DNA of 64,000 nt from a candidate division WOR-3 bacterium (GTDB lineage: Bacteria > Hydrothermota > Tepidihabitantia > Tepidihabitantales > CAIPLT01): the NCBI GenBank assembly GCA_039801505.1, contig JBDRUV010000003.1, positions 52,062-116,061 of the forward strand, written 5' to 3'. Below the pieces are notes generated by a model that ran no database searches, was not told the DNA's origin, and was given only the letters and a program-made list of their open reading frames with translations. Shown here in pieces: positions 54,382-62,737 of this stretch (within the stretch, counting starts at the first letter, position 1; each line of letters begins with the position of its first letter). The position numbers and the translations under genes are program-made.

Positions 54382-55930
54382 AATCAATCGCCCGCACCTC
54401 TCTGATTACTACAACTTTTATTTGTCCCGGGTAACGAAGTTCTTGTTGAATTTGCCGGCTGATTTTTCGGGCCAGTTCTTCAGCTTCGAGATCGGAGATT
54501 TTTTCCGGCTGGACCATAACTCGAATTTCTCGGCCGGCCTGGATCGCATACGCTTTTTCCACGCCATCAAATGAATAGGCAATATTTTCTAAGTCTTTAA
54601 GCCGGTTCACGTAGGTTTCATAACTATCGCTTCGAGCACCAGCCCGGGCCCCAGAGATGGCATCGGCCGAGGCGGTTAAAAATGCGTAAGGTGATATTGG
54701 CGGCGTTTCTTCATGATGGGCGGCAATAGCATTAACCACCACCTCGTCTTCACCGTAGGCTTGAGCAAGTTCGGCACCAATTTGGGCATGGGGGCCTTCG
54801 TAATGAGTATCAGCCGCTTTGCCAATATCGTGCAATAAGCCACACCGCTTAGCAATTACGGGATCAAGATTTAACTCTTGAGCCATATTACTAGCTAGTA
54901 AGGCAACTTCTTTGGAATGCTGTAAGACATTTTGGCCATAACTAGTTCGGAACTTCAGACGACCAATTAATTTAATTAACTCGGGATGCAAGCCGCTTAA
55001 ACCGAACTCTAACATTGCTCCTTCGCCGGTTTCTTTAATCACATGTTCAATCTCTTCTTTTGCTTTGGCTACAATTTCTTCAATTCGCGTTTGATGGATT
55101 CGCCCATCGGCAATTAATTTTTCCATAGCTAACCGAGCAATCTCACGGCGAATCGGGTCAAATGCTGAAAGCACAATCGCATTAGGGGTATCGTCGATAA
55201 TCACCTCAACACCAGTCAAGGTTTCAAAGGTTCGGATATTGCGTCCTTCACGACCAATAATTCGTCCTTTGATGTCTTCGGAGGGAATATTAACAACCGA
55301 AACAGTAGTTTCAGCAACTTGCGGTATTGCGCACCGTTGAATTGCTTGTAAGATAATATTTTTTGCCTCCCGCTCGGCCTCTTGTTTAGCACGTTCCCGA
55401 ATCTCATGTATCATCTGAGCAGCTTCAAGTCGAGTTTGGGCCTCAATGTTTTGAAATAATTCTTTTTTAGCCTCGGCAATGCTTAAATTAGCAATCCGTT
55501 CTAACCGCTCGTTTTGCTGAGCGATCAGCTGGTCAAGTCGTTCCATTTTGGCTTTGAGGACTTTTTCTTTCGATAATAGTTCTCGTTGTTGTTTTAAGAG
55601 CTCGGTTTCTTTATGAGAAAGATTGGCGTCTTTGATATTAAGGGTATTTTCCCGTTCTCTGAGACGTTTTTCAAGTTTTTCTAATTCTAGTCGGCGCTCC
55701 TGGAATTCATTTTGTAGTCGTTGTTTTTCTCGAGCAATCTCAGTGGCAATTTTAACTTCAGCTTGGGCTTGCAGTTCTTTCACTTGCGCTTGAGCTTCAT
55801 CAATCATTCGCTGGGTTTTACGTGAAGCCCGATGAAGGGTCAAGCGAATAAAAATAAACCCTAAGATAACTTCAAGCAGGCCAACTGCTATTAATAAAAT
55901 TATAAAATATTGCCAAGTGTCTAAAAACAT
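54371..55930 (-). CDS. rny: Ribonuclease Y
   Basis: This 519-residue membrane-bound endoribonuclease has an N-terminal helix (about 7-28), a long coiled coil (about 30-190), a KH domain (about 205-270; GRIIGREGRNIRTFE) and an HD domain (about 330-430; HSKEVALLA and LLHDIGKAAD). It begins mRNA decay. The ATG at 55930 has a good Shine-Dalgarno (GGAGG, 55936-55940); a TTG four codons earlier falls across that site and was rejected. Confidence 0.95.
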   Translation of the reverse strand: MFLDTWQYFIILLIAVGLLEVILGFIFIRLTLHRASRKTQRMIDEAQAQVKELQAQAEVKIATEIAREKQRLQNEFQERRLELEKLEKRLRERENTLNIKDANLSHKETELLKQQRELLSKEKVLKAKMERLDQLIAQQNERLERIANLSIAEAKKELFQNIEAQTRLEAAQMIHEIRERAKQEAEREAKNIILQAIQRCAIPQVAETTVSVVNIPSEDIKGRIIGREGRNIRTFETLTGVEVIIDDTPNAIVLSAFDPIRREIARLAMEKLIADGRIHQTRIEEIVAKAKEEIEHVIKETGEGAMLEFGLSGLHPELIKLIGRLKFRTSYGQNVLQHSKEVALLASNMAQELNLDPVIAKRCGLLHDIGKAADTHYEGPHAQIGAELAQAYGEDEVVVNAIAAHHEETPPISPYAFLTASADAISGARAGARSDSYETYVNRLKDLENIAYSFDGVEKAYAIQAGREIRVMVQPEKISDLEAEELARKISRQIQQELRYPGQIKVVVIREVRAIDYAR

Positions 55931-55954
55931 AAAAACCTCCAAACTATCAGAAAA

Positions 55955-55972
55955 TTAACTACGCTTAGTTAA
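55955..55972 (-). terminator. Hairpin terminator after 6S RNA
   Basis: Perfect 7-bp stem TTAACTA/TAGTTAA with a 4-nt loop, preceded by a run of T and followed by TTTT on the minus strand. It lies between the 6S RNA and the rny Shine-Dalgarno, so it may be only partly efficient. Confidence 0.55.
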
Positions 55973-56150
55973 AAAAATCCCCGCCACATATCGTGTAAGC
56001 TGGAGTCTTTGAACCCTAAAGACAGGGTGGACGTTATCGCTAATACCGCAGTGTACCCGAATCGGGTCACATTAGTATTAGCATCAAACATCCGATACGA
56101 TGGTGTTAGCTCAAGACTACAAGCTTAATCACGATACGAGCAGGGAGTTT
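55972..56150 (-). ncRNA. ssrS: 6S RNA
   Basis: The about 175-nt region right after zapA folds like 6S RNA. A closing stem pairs 56113-56148 with 55979-56010 (ATCGTG/CACGAT, AAGCT/AGCTT, AGTCTT/AAGACT). A central bubble holds a small 3' hairpin (CCCT...AGGG). An apical arm has GGATGTT/AACGTCC, a perfect GCTAATAC/GTATTAGC helix and a CCCGATTCGGG tip. 6S RNA mimics an open promoter and inhibits housekeeping RNA polymerase. The zapA-ssrS order is common in bacteria. Exact ends are approximate. Confidence 0.85.
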
Positions 56151-56158
56151 TGTCTTAC

Positions 56159-56425
56159 TTATAAAACTTTTACCAACTTTTCAATGAGCAAACCGATCCG
56201 ATGATTTAATTGTTTTTCATAAGCTAATCTGGTGCTTATTAGCTCGTCGGCAAGGTTAATCGCAGAAAATACCGCAGTGCGGGTTAAAGAACCTTGCGGG
56301 TATTGACTATTGATTTTGCGCATTCGTTCATCAACCATCCGAGCTAACTCTAACACATAATGATCATCCCGATCGGTTTTTATTTTATAATCTGTACCAA
56401 AAACATTAAAAGTGACCGTTTTCAT
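56159..56425 (-). CDS. zapA: Cell division protein ZapA
   Basis: This 88-residue protein begins MKTVTFNVFGTDYKIKTD and has the ZapA beta-strand and coiled-coil pattern with YVLELARMVDERMRKI. ZapA cross-links FtsZ filaments. The ATG at 56425 has AGGGAG 7 nt upstream; a TTG 17 codons earlier is actually the -35 box (TTGACA) of a promoter. Confidence 0.9.
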   Translation of the reverse strand: MKTVTFNVFGTDYKIKTDRDDHYVLELARMVDERMRKINSQYPQGSLTRTAVFSAINLADELISTRLAYEKQLNHRIGLLIEKLVKVL

Positions 56426-56447
56426 AACCAAACTCCCTACTAAAAGA

Positions 56448-56476
56448 ATTCTATAATGATTTTTGAATATTGTCAA
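56448..56476 (-). promoter_or_regulatory. Promoter of zapA/6S RNA (leadered)
   Basis: TTGACA (56471-56476), 17-nt spacer, TAGAAT (56448-56453) on the minus strand; leader of about 16 nt with AGGGAG (56433-56438) before the ATG at 56425. It may also drive the 6S RNA. Confidence 0.72.
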
Positions 56477-56651
56477 GTAAATAATTTATACGCTCTAAAG
56501 CTTCTTTGAGCCGGTCCTGGGCTTTGTGTAGCTTATCCCTTAGAATCTGGATTTCCTCGCGTTGCTTATTGATTAAGTCAATCGCCTCGTCGATCTTCTT
56601 TTCTAATAGTTGAAGATTCTGTTCAAGCTCTGAATTATTTTTCATCATCAT
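56451..56651 (-). CDS. Small coiled-coil protein, ZapB-like
   Basis: This 66-residue protein is almost all heptad-patterned coiled coil (leucine and isoleucine every 3-4 positions, charged elsewhere) from about residue 5 to 64. It resembles ZapB by size, form and location beside zapA, but short coiled coils look alike, so the call is tentative. Its ATG overlaps the pheT stop (ATGA), so it is the last gene of the pheT unit. Confidence 0.6.
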   Translation of the reverse strand: MMMKNNSELEQNLQLLEKKIDEAIDLINKQREEIQILRDKLHKAQDRLKEALERINYLLDNIQKSL

Positions 56652-58972
56652 TCCTCAGGCAGGCGTAGTTGAATTGGCCAGCGGCTTGTAATCTTATTGA
56701 TAATCTGGTCAAATATTTTCGTAGCTTCTTCATGACTGAGGGTCCGTTCCCGGGACTGTAAGGTCAAGCGAATCCCTAAATTGGCTTTACCCGGTGGTAA
56801 GGGCTTACCAACAAAGTAGTCGAAAATTTCAATACTACTTAGAAGGGCGCCGCCAAGCTCGCGAATATACTCTAATATATCCTGAGGTGAGATATCATCA
56901 GTAATAATAAATGAAAAGTCTCGAGTAATACTCGGGAATTTCGGTATCGGCTGATAGTAACGATAACCTGGTAGTAAGTTTATCAGCTCTTCTAAGTCAA
57001 TGGTCAATGCCAAAACCGGAAAATTTATATCAAAAGAATCTAACACCTCTTTAGCTAAACTCCCTAAAGTACCTAAAGTTCGATCGGCAAATTTTATATC
57101 AAGCCCGACTTCTAAGTAGGGTTCATTTGATGGCTCATAACTAATATCTTTTATCCGATAATAATCAAAAAATGCTTCAGCCAGGCCCTTAAGGTCATAG
57201 AAATCATAGGTTGTAGCCTTGGCGCCTGACCAAAAAAGTGGCTCCCGTTCCCCGCAGATAATCAGAGCTAACTCATTTTTTTCAATGAATTCCTTTTGGT
57301 AATAAAAAACTTTACCAATTTCAAATAATCGCAGGTTCTTATTGCCGCGTGCGGCATTAATTCGAACACTCTCAAGCAGCGTGGCTAAAATTTTAGGTCT
57401 TAAGTAGGCGTAGCGCTCGTTTAAGGGTTTGGGCAGTTTTATTAGCTCGTCCTTCTTAAATAACTTAGCGACTTTCTGGTCGCAAAAACTTATGGTATAA
57501 CATTCATAAAATCCCTTACCGACAAAAAACTGTCGAAAATTATTTATATAGCTTTGATGCCGATGTCGAGCCCCTGGTCGCTTGATTTGTGAGCTAAACT
57601 GGGAAGGTAGATTTTCATAACCGTATAGCCGGGCAACTTCTTCAATTAAATCAATCTCGGTTCGTAAATCAACTCGAGCCTGCGGCACTCGCACTTTAAG
57701 ACCATCTGCGGCATCTTCTATTGCGCAGCACATTTTCCCGAGAATTGATTTTATGAGCTTGGCCTCAAATGGGATCCCGATAATTTTACTGACCCGTGCC
57801 GGTGATAAATTAATTTCCACCGGGCTAAGCGCCGTGCGTTCTTCTAACTTGCCGGGAATTAACTCGCCATAACCGAAATATTTAATTAACTCCGAAGCCT
57901 CGGCGGAAGCTTGCTCTAAAATCTCGGGATCGACCCCTAGTTCAAAGCGCTCTAGGGCTTCAGTAGTAATATTCAGAGCCCGCCGGGCTCGACGAATTGT
58001 TTTGGGATTAAATCGGGCACATTCTAAGACGACTTCTTTGGTATCATAGCTAATCTCGCTCTCAGCACTACCAACGATACCGGCAATCGCCATGGGATAC
58101 TTGCTATCAGCGATGACTAAGGCTTCTGGGGTAAGTTCTATAACTTCGTTATTGATTGTCGTAATCTTCTCACCTTTTTGAGCAAACCGCACCACAATTT
58201 TATGGTCGGTAATTTTTCGATAGTCAAAGGCATGGAGTGGCGTACCATATTTAATCATGATATAATTGGTAATATCCACTACATTATTAATCGGTCGCAG
58301 ACCTGAAGCATAAAGTCGCCACTGGATAATTAACGGCGACGGTAAAATTGTAAGATTACCAATCATCCGAGCAATATAGTCCGGACAAGCATTCTTTTCT
58401 ATAACTTCTAAACTTAAATAGTCCTTAATGGAGTTAAAAGTTTTCTGATCCTTGTGATTTATGCGAAATCGACTACGGAAATGGTCATCGGGTATTTTAA
58501 CTTGTTCGGTAATCTCTCGATAGCTAGCAATTTCACGGGCCAGTCCTAAGATACTTAAAAGGTCAGCCCGATTTGGTAAAATCTCTAAATCTAAAACTAC
58601 GTCATCTAAATAATTGGTAAGCTTTTGACCAAGTTCATAGTTGGGCTCTAAAACGTAGGCGAGCTCGTCATCGAAAAATTTTAGATAACTAGGTGTAAGC
58701 AGCAGCTGTTTTTGGCGGTGATAGGCAACTTTATCGCCGGGGGCTAAATGATAACTGATAGCATTTATCGCTCGGGATTCGTGCCCATCAAAGATGACAA
58801 TCGAATTTTGGTTAACCTCTTTAACTTCCCATACAATAAAATCCCTTAAAAGCTCGCCGATATATATCACATCCTTGACCTCTATGCCCCGTTTTGTTAA
58901 AAGTGCACACAGTTCCGTCACTTCAAGTTCAAGAGGCAAAAAATCATGTAGCCATCTTAATGGCAATCTCAT
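56648..58972 (-). CDS. pheT: Phenylalanine--tRNA ligase beta subunit
   Basis: This 774-residue subunit begins MRLPLRWLHDFLPLE and carries the B3/B4 editing region (about 195-370), B5 domain (about 385-460), the catalytic-like core domain, and a C-terminal FDX-ACB anticodon domain (about 675-774; FPSITRDFSFII, GKANLGIRL). The N-terminal OB-like tRNA-binding domain is much altered: the usual PHPNADKL-type signature is missing. No pheS is next to it in the window. Confidence 0.93.
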   Translation of the reverse strand: MRLPLRWLHDFLPLELEVTELCALLTKRGIEVKDVIYIGELLRDFIVWEVKEVNQNSIVIFDGHESRAINAISYHLAPGDKVAYHRQKQLLLTPSYLKFFDDELAYVLEPNYELGQKLTNYLDDVVLDLEILPNRADLLSILGLAREIASYREITEQVKIPDDHFRSRFRINHKDQKTFNSIKDYLSLEVIEKNACPDYIARMIGNLTILPSPLIIQWRLYASGLRPINNVVDITNYIMIKYGTPLHAFDYRKITDHKIVVRFAQKGEKITTINNEVIELTPEALVIADSKYPMAIAGIVGSAESEISYDTKEVVLECARFNPKTIRRARRALNITTEALERFELGVDPEILEQASAEASELIKYFGYGELIPGKLEERTALSPVEINLSPARVSKIIGIPFEAKLIKSILGKMCCAIEDAADGLKVRVPQARVDLRTEIDLIEEVARLYGYENLPSQFSSQIKRPGARHRHQSYINNFRQFFVGKGFYECYTISFCDQKVAKLFKKDELIKLPKPLNERYAYLRPKILATLLESVRINAARGNKNLRLFEIGKVFYYQKEFIEKNELALIICGEREPLFWSGAKATTYDFYDLKGLAEAFFDYYRIKDISYEPSNEPYLEVGLDIKFADRTLGTLGSLAKEVLDSFDINFPVLALTIDLEELINLLPGYRYYQPIPKFPSITRDFSFIITDDISPQDILEYIRELGGALLSSIEIFDYFVGKPLPPGKANLGIRLTLQSRERTLSHEEATKIFDQIINKITSRWPIQLRLPEE

Positions 58973-58980
58973 AGTGTTTT

Positions 58981-59009
58981 AGAATAATTATAAAATCTGG
59001 GTTTGTCAA
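58981..59009 (-). promoter_or_regulatory. Probable leaderless-type promoter of pheT
   Basis: TTGACA (59004-59009), 17-nt spacer, weak -10 TATTCT (58981-58986) on the minus strand, 8 nt from the ATG at 58972. Confidence 0.6.
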
Positions 59010-59089
59010 TACGTTTTTATTAACCAGCCTATCCCCGCATCGGGAAATTTTAGCTCTCTTAAGACATTGTAATTTACTGAAAGTTTTTA

Positions 59090-59118
59090 TTGACTTTGGG
59101 TAAATTTTGAGTTATAAT
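59090..59118 (+). promoter_or_regulatory. Promoter of the PKD lipoprotein gene (leadered)
   Basis: TTGACT (59090-59095), 17-nt spacer, TATAAT (59113-59118); leader of about 67 nt with AAAGGAAAGGA before the ATG at 59192. Confidence 0.75.
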
Positions 59119-59191
59119 TAAATACTTTATCCTCACAATAAATAATAAGTCAGATAAAATAAAACTGAGGGTAAAGGAAAGGATAAATCAT

Positions 59192-60322
59192 ATGCGTAAC
59201 ATTTTTTTTATGCTCCTAACTCTAATATCCATTGTCACATTAGTATTTGTCGGATGCTTCCGCATGACGAATCCTTTGGCTGACTATACCCCTCCAGCTC
59301 CCAGTGGTCCAACTCGTGGTGTTTTTGGTATCCTATATGATTTCAAAGGCGCAGCTACTCATCCAGATGGCGATAGTATCCGGTATCAGTTTCATTGGGG
59401 CGCCAATGCTAATGATACCTCGGCTTGGTCGATTCTGGTGCCTAGTGGCGCTACGGTAACTTTTAGCCATAGCTGGACAACTAGCAGCACGACCCAGTAT
59501 GTAGTCAAGTATCGGATAAAGGACAAAGATAATAATCTATCCCTATGGTCCGATAGTCTCCTCTTTACAATTGTAACTACCAATCAGGCACCGGCTAAAC
59601 CACAGATCCCAATTGGTCCGTCCAGTGGTATTGTTAACACCAGTTATCAATTTAGGGCGACTACCACCGATCCCGATGGCGATAGCGTCAGTTATCGTTT
59701 TGCCTGGGGTGATGGTGATACCTCAGCCTGGTCTGGGAACTATCGATCCGGGGATACGGTCACGATGAGCCATACTTACAGTGCAGCTGGCACCTATTAT
59801 ATCAAGGTCCAGGCTAAGGATGCCTTAGGCGTGGTCTCAGAATGGTCCGAGGGCTTGGGCATTACAATTACCAGCACCGCATACCCGTTTACGATTGCCT
59901 TAACCTGGGATGTGGACCCCCGAGATTTAGATGCCCATTGCTGGACACCGCATCCCTATCATGTGTATTATGCCAATAAAGGCCATCTCAATACGGTGCC
60001 TTATTGTACCTTAGACGTTGATGATGTCACCAGTTATGGTCCAGAGCATATTACGATCAGTCAACTAATGCCAGGAACTTATAAATATGCCGTGCATCAC
60101 TTCTCTGGTACTGGTACGATTGCCACATCTGGGGCTGTAGTTAAGGTATATACCAATGGCGTTTTAAGTCATACCTTTACCGCACCGCAAACGGCTTGTC
60201 CTAGTTACGCCTATTGGCATGTATTCAATATCGATGGTGCGACCGGCACGGTTATCCCGGTCAATGTCTATCTAACATCTCCGCCGGGCTTCGTGGAAAA
60301 ATCGTCCGTTCCGAAAAAATAA
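59192..60322 (+). CDS. PKD-domain lipoprotein with YfaP/DUF2135-like C-terminus
   Basis: The 376-residue product has a lipobox (VFVGC) near residue 24, two PKD-like domains (about 38-130 and 135-225; YRFAWGDGDTSAW), and a C-terminal domain (about 232-376) with LTWDVDPRDLDAHCW, as in YfaP/DUF2135 proteins. PKD modules usually serve adhesion at the surface. It is somewhat richer in GC than its neighbours. A strong terminator follows. Confidence 0.8.
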   Translation: MRNIFFMLLTLISIVTLVFVGCFRMTNPLADYTPPAPSGPTRGVFGILYDFKGAATHPDGDSIRYQFHWGANANDTSAWSILVPSGATVTFSHSWTTSSTTQYVVKYRIKDKDNNLSLWSDSLLFTIVTTNQAPAKPQIPIGPSSGIVNTSYQFRATTTDPDGDSVSYRFAWGDGDTSAWSGNYRSGDTVTMSHTYSAAGTYYIKVQAKDALGVVSEWSEGLGITITSTAYPFTIALTWDVDPRDLDAHCWTPHPYHVYYANKGHLNTVPYCTLDVDDVTSYGPEHITISQLMPGTYKYAVHHFSGTGTIATSGAVVKVYTNGVLSHTFTAPQTACPSYAYWHVFNIDGATGTVIPVNVYLTSPPGFVEKSSVPKK

Positions 60323-60343
60323 TTAGTTAATAACTAACTTACC

Positions 60344-60372
60344 GAAGGAGCCTTCTGGCTCCTTCTTTTTTT
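60344..60372 (+). terminator. Intrinsic terminator of the PKD lipoprotein gene
   Basis: Perfect 9-bp stem GAAGGAGCC/GGCTCCTTC with loop TTCT and a run of seven T. Its right half is also the start of direct repeat copy 1. Confidence 0.95.
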
Positions 60373-60516
60373 ACTTAGAAAATCTTATCCCCCGCCGGGT
60401 ATTACTATTGCGTCATTAAAATCTTTTCGGTAAGCTCTTTTACCTTCTTTTAGTACCTCGGGTTTTAAGCCTCGGGCTTGCCACACTGAAAATCGCTCAG
60501 CAATCGATGCTTCAGC
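60350..60516. repeat. Long direct repeat, copy 1 (left of the R-M cassette)
   Basis: 167 bp, matching 62738-62903 with only two substitutions and one single-base indel. It starts in the apex of the lipoprotein terminator and holds its 3' arm and T-run, so copy 1 is the complete, original side. Confidence 0.95.
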
Positions 60517-60562
60517 CGCAGGCCCTGTGCCATACTTCTTAAATCGCCGATAACACTCCCCC
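60385..60562 (-). pseudogene. 3' remnant of an unidentified gene
   Basis: A minus-strand frame of 59 codons without a start, ending in a stop at 60385-60387, reads like true protein (RFSVWQARGLKPEVLKEG, then DFNDAIVIPGGG at the end). It begins where the restriction gene stops but is in another frame. It overlaps direct repeat copy 1. The same stretch in copy 2 is frameshifted by the 1-bp indel. It looks like the tail of a gene broken by insertion; the family is not recognised. Confidence 0.45.
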
Positions 60563-61342
60563 TTATCTTAATTCACTAAACTTTTTGTCTATTTCTTTTC
60601 TTAATTTTTCACCGGCATTTTGAAAAGCGTCTAATAAATCTGCATAAATTTCTCCGCCGCCGACGAAATTCCAAAATTCCTCACCGACTAAAACTTCTCC
60701 TCTATCCAAGTCATATAAACCTCTTAATGTCCATCTATCGTAAGGTTCGGGATAATAAGGATTATATGGAATAGCCAAACGAGTGAATACCTCGATATTT
60801 TTATTTTGGCTCATTCTTAATGCTGTCCATCGCAGAAGTTTTAATTTCAGCGCAACAAATTCTTTTAGATTAGGCTTAGCACTGGTAATGTCAAAAAAAT
60901 TTTCTAAGTTTTGGATTTTAACAAAGAGATCAACAATTGAGTCTGGGTCTTGCAATGGTTTTCCAGGCTTGATTGATTTTTTTATAATATTAATTTCATT
61001 CTGCTTATTAGCTTCAAGTTCATTTTTTCTTAGCTTATAATGTAATTTGCTTATTAAATCTTGGGTCGTTTCGTCTATTTCACCAAGTAATTTATATTGG
61101 CGTTCAGCTTGATAACCGGCGCCTTCTGCTAAAATTACTGCTACTTGTTCCCATATTGACATTCCAAAAGTTGTATTCATCGATTGAATGAATGAAAACA
61201 TCGCGTAACGGTCTTTACCTAGGAGTCTATGATGAAATGGCATATAAGAAGTTTCTGGTTCATATTTTTTCAATTTTTCTTTTACGGTATCAATTAATAA
61301 AGTAATAATTTTGTCCTTTACTAATTGTTTAAGCGCCATCAT
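60563..61342 (-). CDS. Type II restriction endonuclease, TdeIII/MjaII-like
   Basis: This 259-residue protein follows a methyltransferase with a TAATG overlap. MPFHHRLLGKDR, SIWEQVAVILAEGAG and VDLFVKIQNLENFFDI fit the TdeIII/MjaII family of PD-(D/E)xK nucleases, whose members are reported to cut GGNCC; the family call is from memory. D138 and D151 are candidate acid residues, but the expected D-x-K reads D-I-T with Lys only at 156, so activity is uncertain. Confidence 0.7.
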   Translation of the reverse strand: MMALKQLVKDKIITLLIDTVKEKLKKYEPETSYMPFHHRLLGKDRYAMFSFIQSMNTTFGMSIWEQVAVILAEGAGYQAERQYKLLGEIDETTQDLISKLHYKLRKNELEANKQNEINIIKKSIKPGKPLQDPDSIVDLFVKIQNLENFFDITSAKPNLKEFVALKLKLLRWTALRMSQNKNIEVFTRLAIPYNPYYPEPYDRWTLRGLYDLDRGEVLVGEEFWNFVGGGEIYADLLDAFQNAGEKLRKEIDKKFSELR

Positions 61343-62559
61343 TAATCGTCTTTTATAAAATAAAATATCGATTCGAAATATCTATTTTTATCCCGTTCCG
61401 TTCTCATCAAGACAGGGCGATGGAAAACATCGATTAGTTGAAATCCACATTGTTTGCCAATATCAGGGTAAAGATTAAACTTATCATTAGCAACGATGAA
61501 AATCTTTGCCCCCTTTATTAAATTTTTAGCAATATTTTTAAAAACATCAACAATCCCTCGTACATATTCCTTTCGCGCATTTTCGCTCTGTCCTTTACTT
61601 GCCGGCCCTATTTCTAACTCATCTTGCCTCGGAAAACCGAATAGTTCGTAAGCATATCGATGTTGTTCATGATAATCAATTACACCAACATAGGGTGGTG
61701 AAGTAAAAACTCCGTCTATTTTATAATAATCGGGTAAAGTAACTTTTCGGGCATCTCCCTGAATAATTTTGACAAAAGCATCCGTTCTGATTTTATCAAA
61801 CTCTTTAAGTCTTTTTATTGTATCATAACTATAGCGTCTGATGAACTTGTAGGCTTCTGCGATTGGCATGCAGTATCTTTTGTGTTTTATACACCAATAT
61901 TTTTCTCTAACTGGTTTTTTAGGTCTTGCTAAATCATAATGGGGAATAAGTCTTGCTGAGCGTGCCGAACGAGATAAAATTACTTTTAACACATCTTGAT
62001 TTTTATAATGATTAATAATGCTTTTGTAAAAAAGAATTTCTTGTAATGCTTTTGGCGAAAACCAAGTTCGTAAATATTCACTGTCGGTATCAAACTGTGT
62101 TGCCATTTTATGGAATAAAGATTTATTTTCCAAACTCGTTTTATATTCCCATAATTTCTTTAAGGCATCTCTGATTTCAAATTCGACTTCGTCAAGATTG
62201 TATTTTTTGGTTTTAACCTGTTGAATCAATATATTAAAATGCGATAATTCAATACCGATAGAATTAATTCCTAAAGTATTTGCTTCAACAAGAGTAGTGC
62301 CAGAACCAGAAAACGGGTCAATAATTGTATCGCCTGGTTTGAAATATTTTTTAAGAAAAACCTCAACTAATTGAGGAATAAATTTTCCAAGATACGGATG
62401 CAGACGATGAACATGCTTGGTTCGCTCTGATTCTTTAATACTTAGAAATGTTAAATCGTTTCCTAAAATTTGGAGATTTTTTTGAGTATCACTAATCGCT
62501 TCAATTTTGTTAATATCAATACCATACTTTTTTGCTGCTTCTCTGTTTATCTGAAGCAT
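61342..62559 (-). CDS. Type II DNA methyltransferase (N4/N6 amino-methylating)
   Basis: This 405-residue methylase has the SAM motif DPFSGSGTT at 81-89 and the catalytic TSPPY at 286-290, with about 200 residues between that can hold the target-recognition region; an HPYLGKF motif lies before motif I. SPPY points to N4-cytosine or N6-adenine methylation. It is the first gene of the pair, so protection is made before the endonuclease. Confidence 0.88.
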   Translation of the reverse strand: MLQINREAAKKYGIDINKIEAISDTQKNLQILGNDLTFLSIKESERTKHVHRLHPYLGKFIPQLVEVFLKKYFKPGDTIIDPFSGSGTTLVEANTLGINSIGIELSHFNILIQQVKTKKYNLDEVEFEIRDALKKLWEYKTSLENKSLFHKMATQFDTDSEYLRTWFSPKALQEILFYKSIINHYKNQDVLKVILSRSARSARLIPHYDLARPKKPVREKYWCIKHKRYCMPIAEAYKFIRRYSYDTIKRLKEFDKIRTDAFVKIIQGDARKVTLPDYYKIDGVFTSPPYVGVIDYHEQHRYAYELFGFPRQDELEIGPASKGQSENARKEYVRGIVDVFKNIAKNLIKGAKIFIVANDKFNLYPDIGKQCGFQLIDVFHRPVLMRTERDKNRYFESIFYFIKDD

Positions 62560-62587
62560 AATTTTTAGTTATAATTCGTTTTGCTAT

Positions 62588-62615
62588 ATTTTACCTGTTT
62601 AATTTTTTTTGTCAA
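62588..62615 (-). promoter_or_regulatory. Promoter of the R-M cassette
   Basis: TTGACA (62610-62615), 16-nt spacer, TAAAAT (62588-62593) on the minus strand; leader of about 20 nt without a clear Shine-Dalgarno before the ATG at 62559. Confidence 0.7.
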
Positions 62616-62737
62616 TAGATAAAAACAAATAAGTATTTGAGTTTGTAAAAATTAATTCAAAATTCCTATTCGATTACTTTTTAAAGTGTTAGTCTACCAA
62701 AATATTAGTTACCAGTAATCAGGATTTAATATCTATT

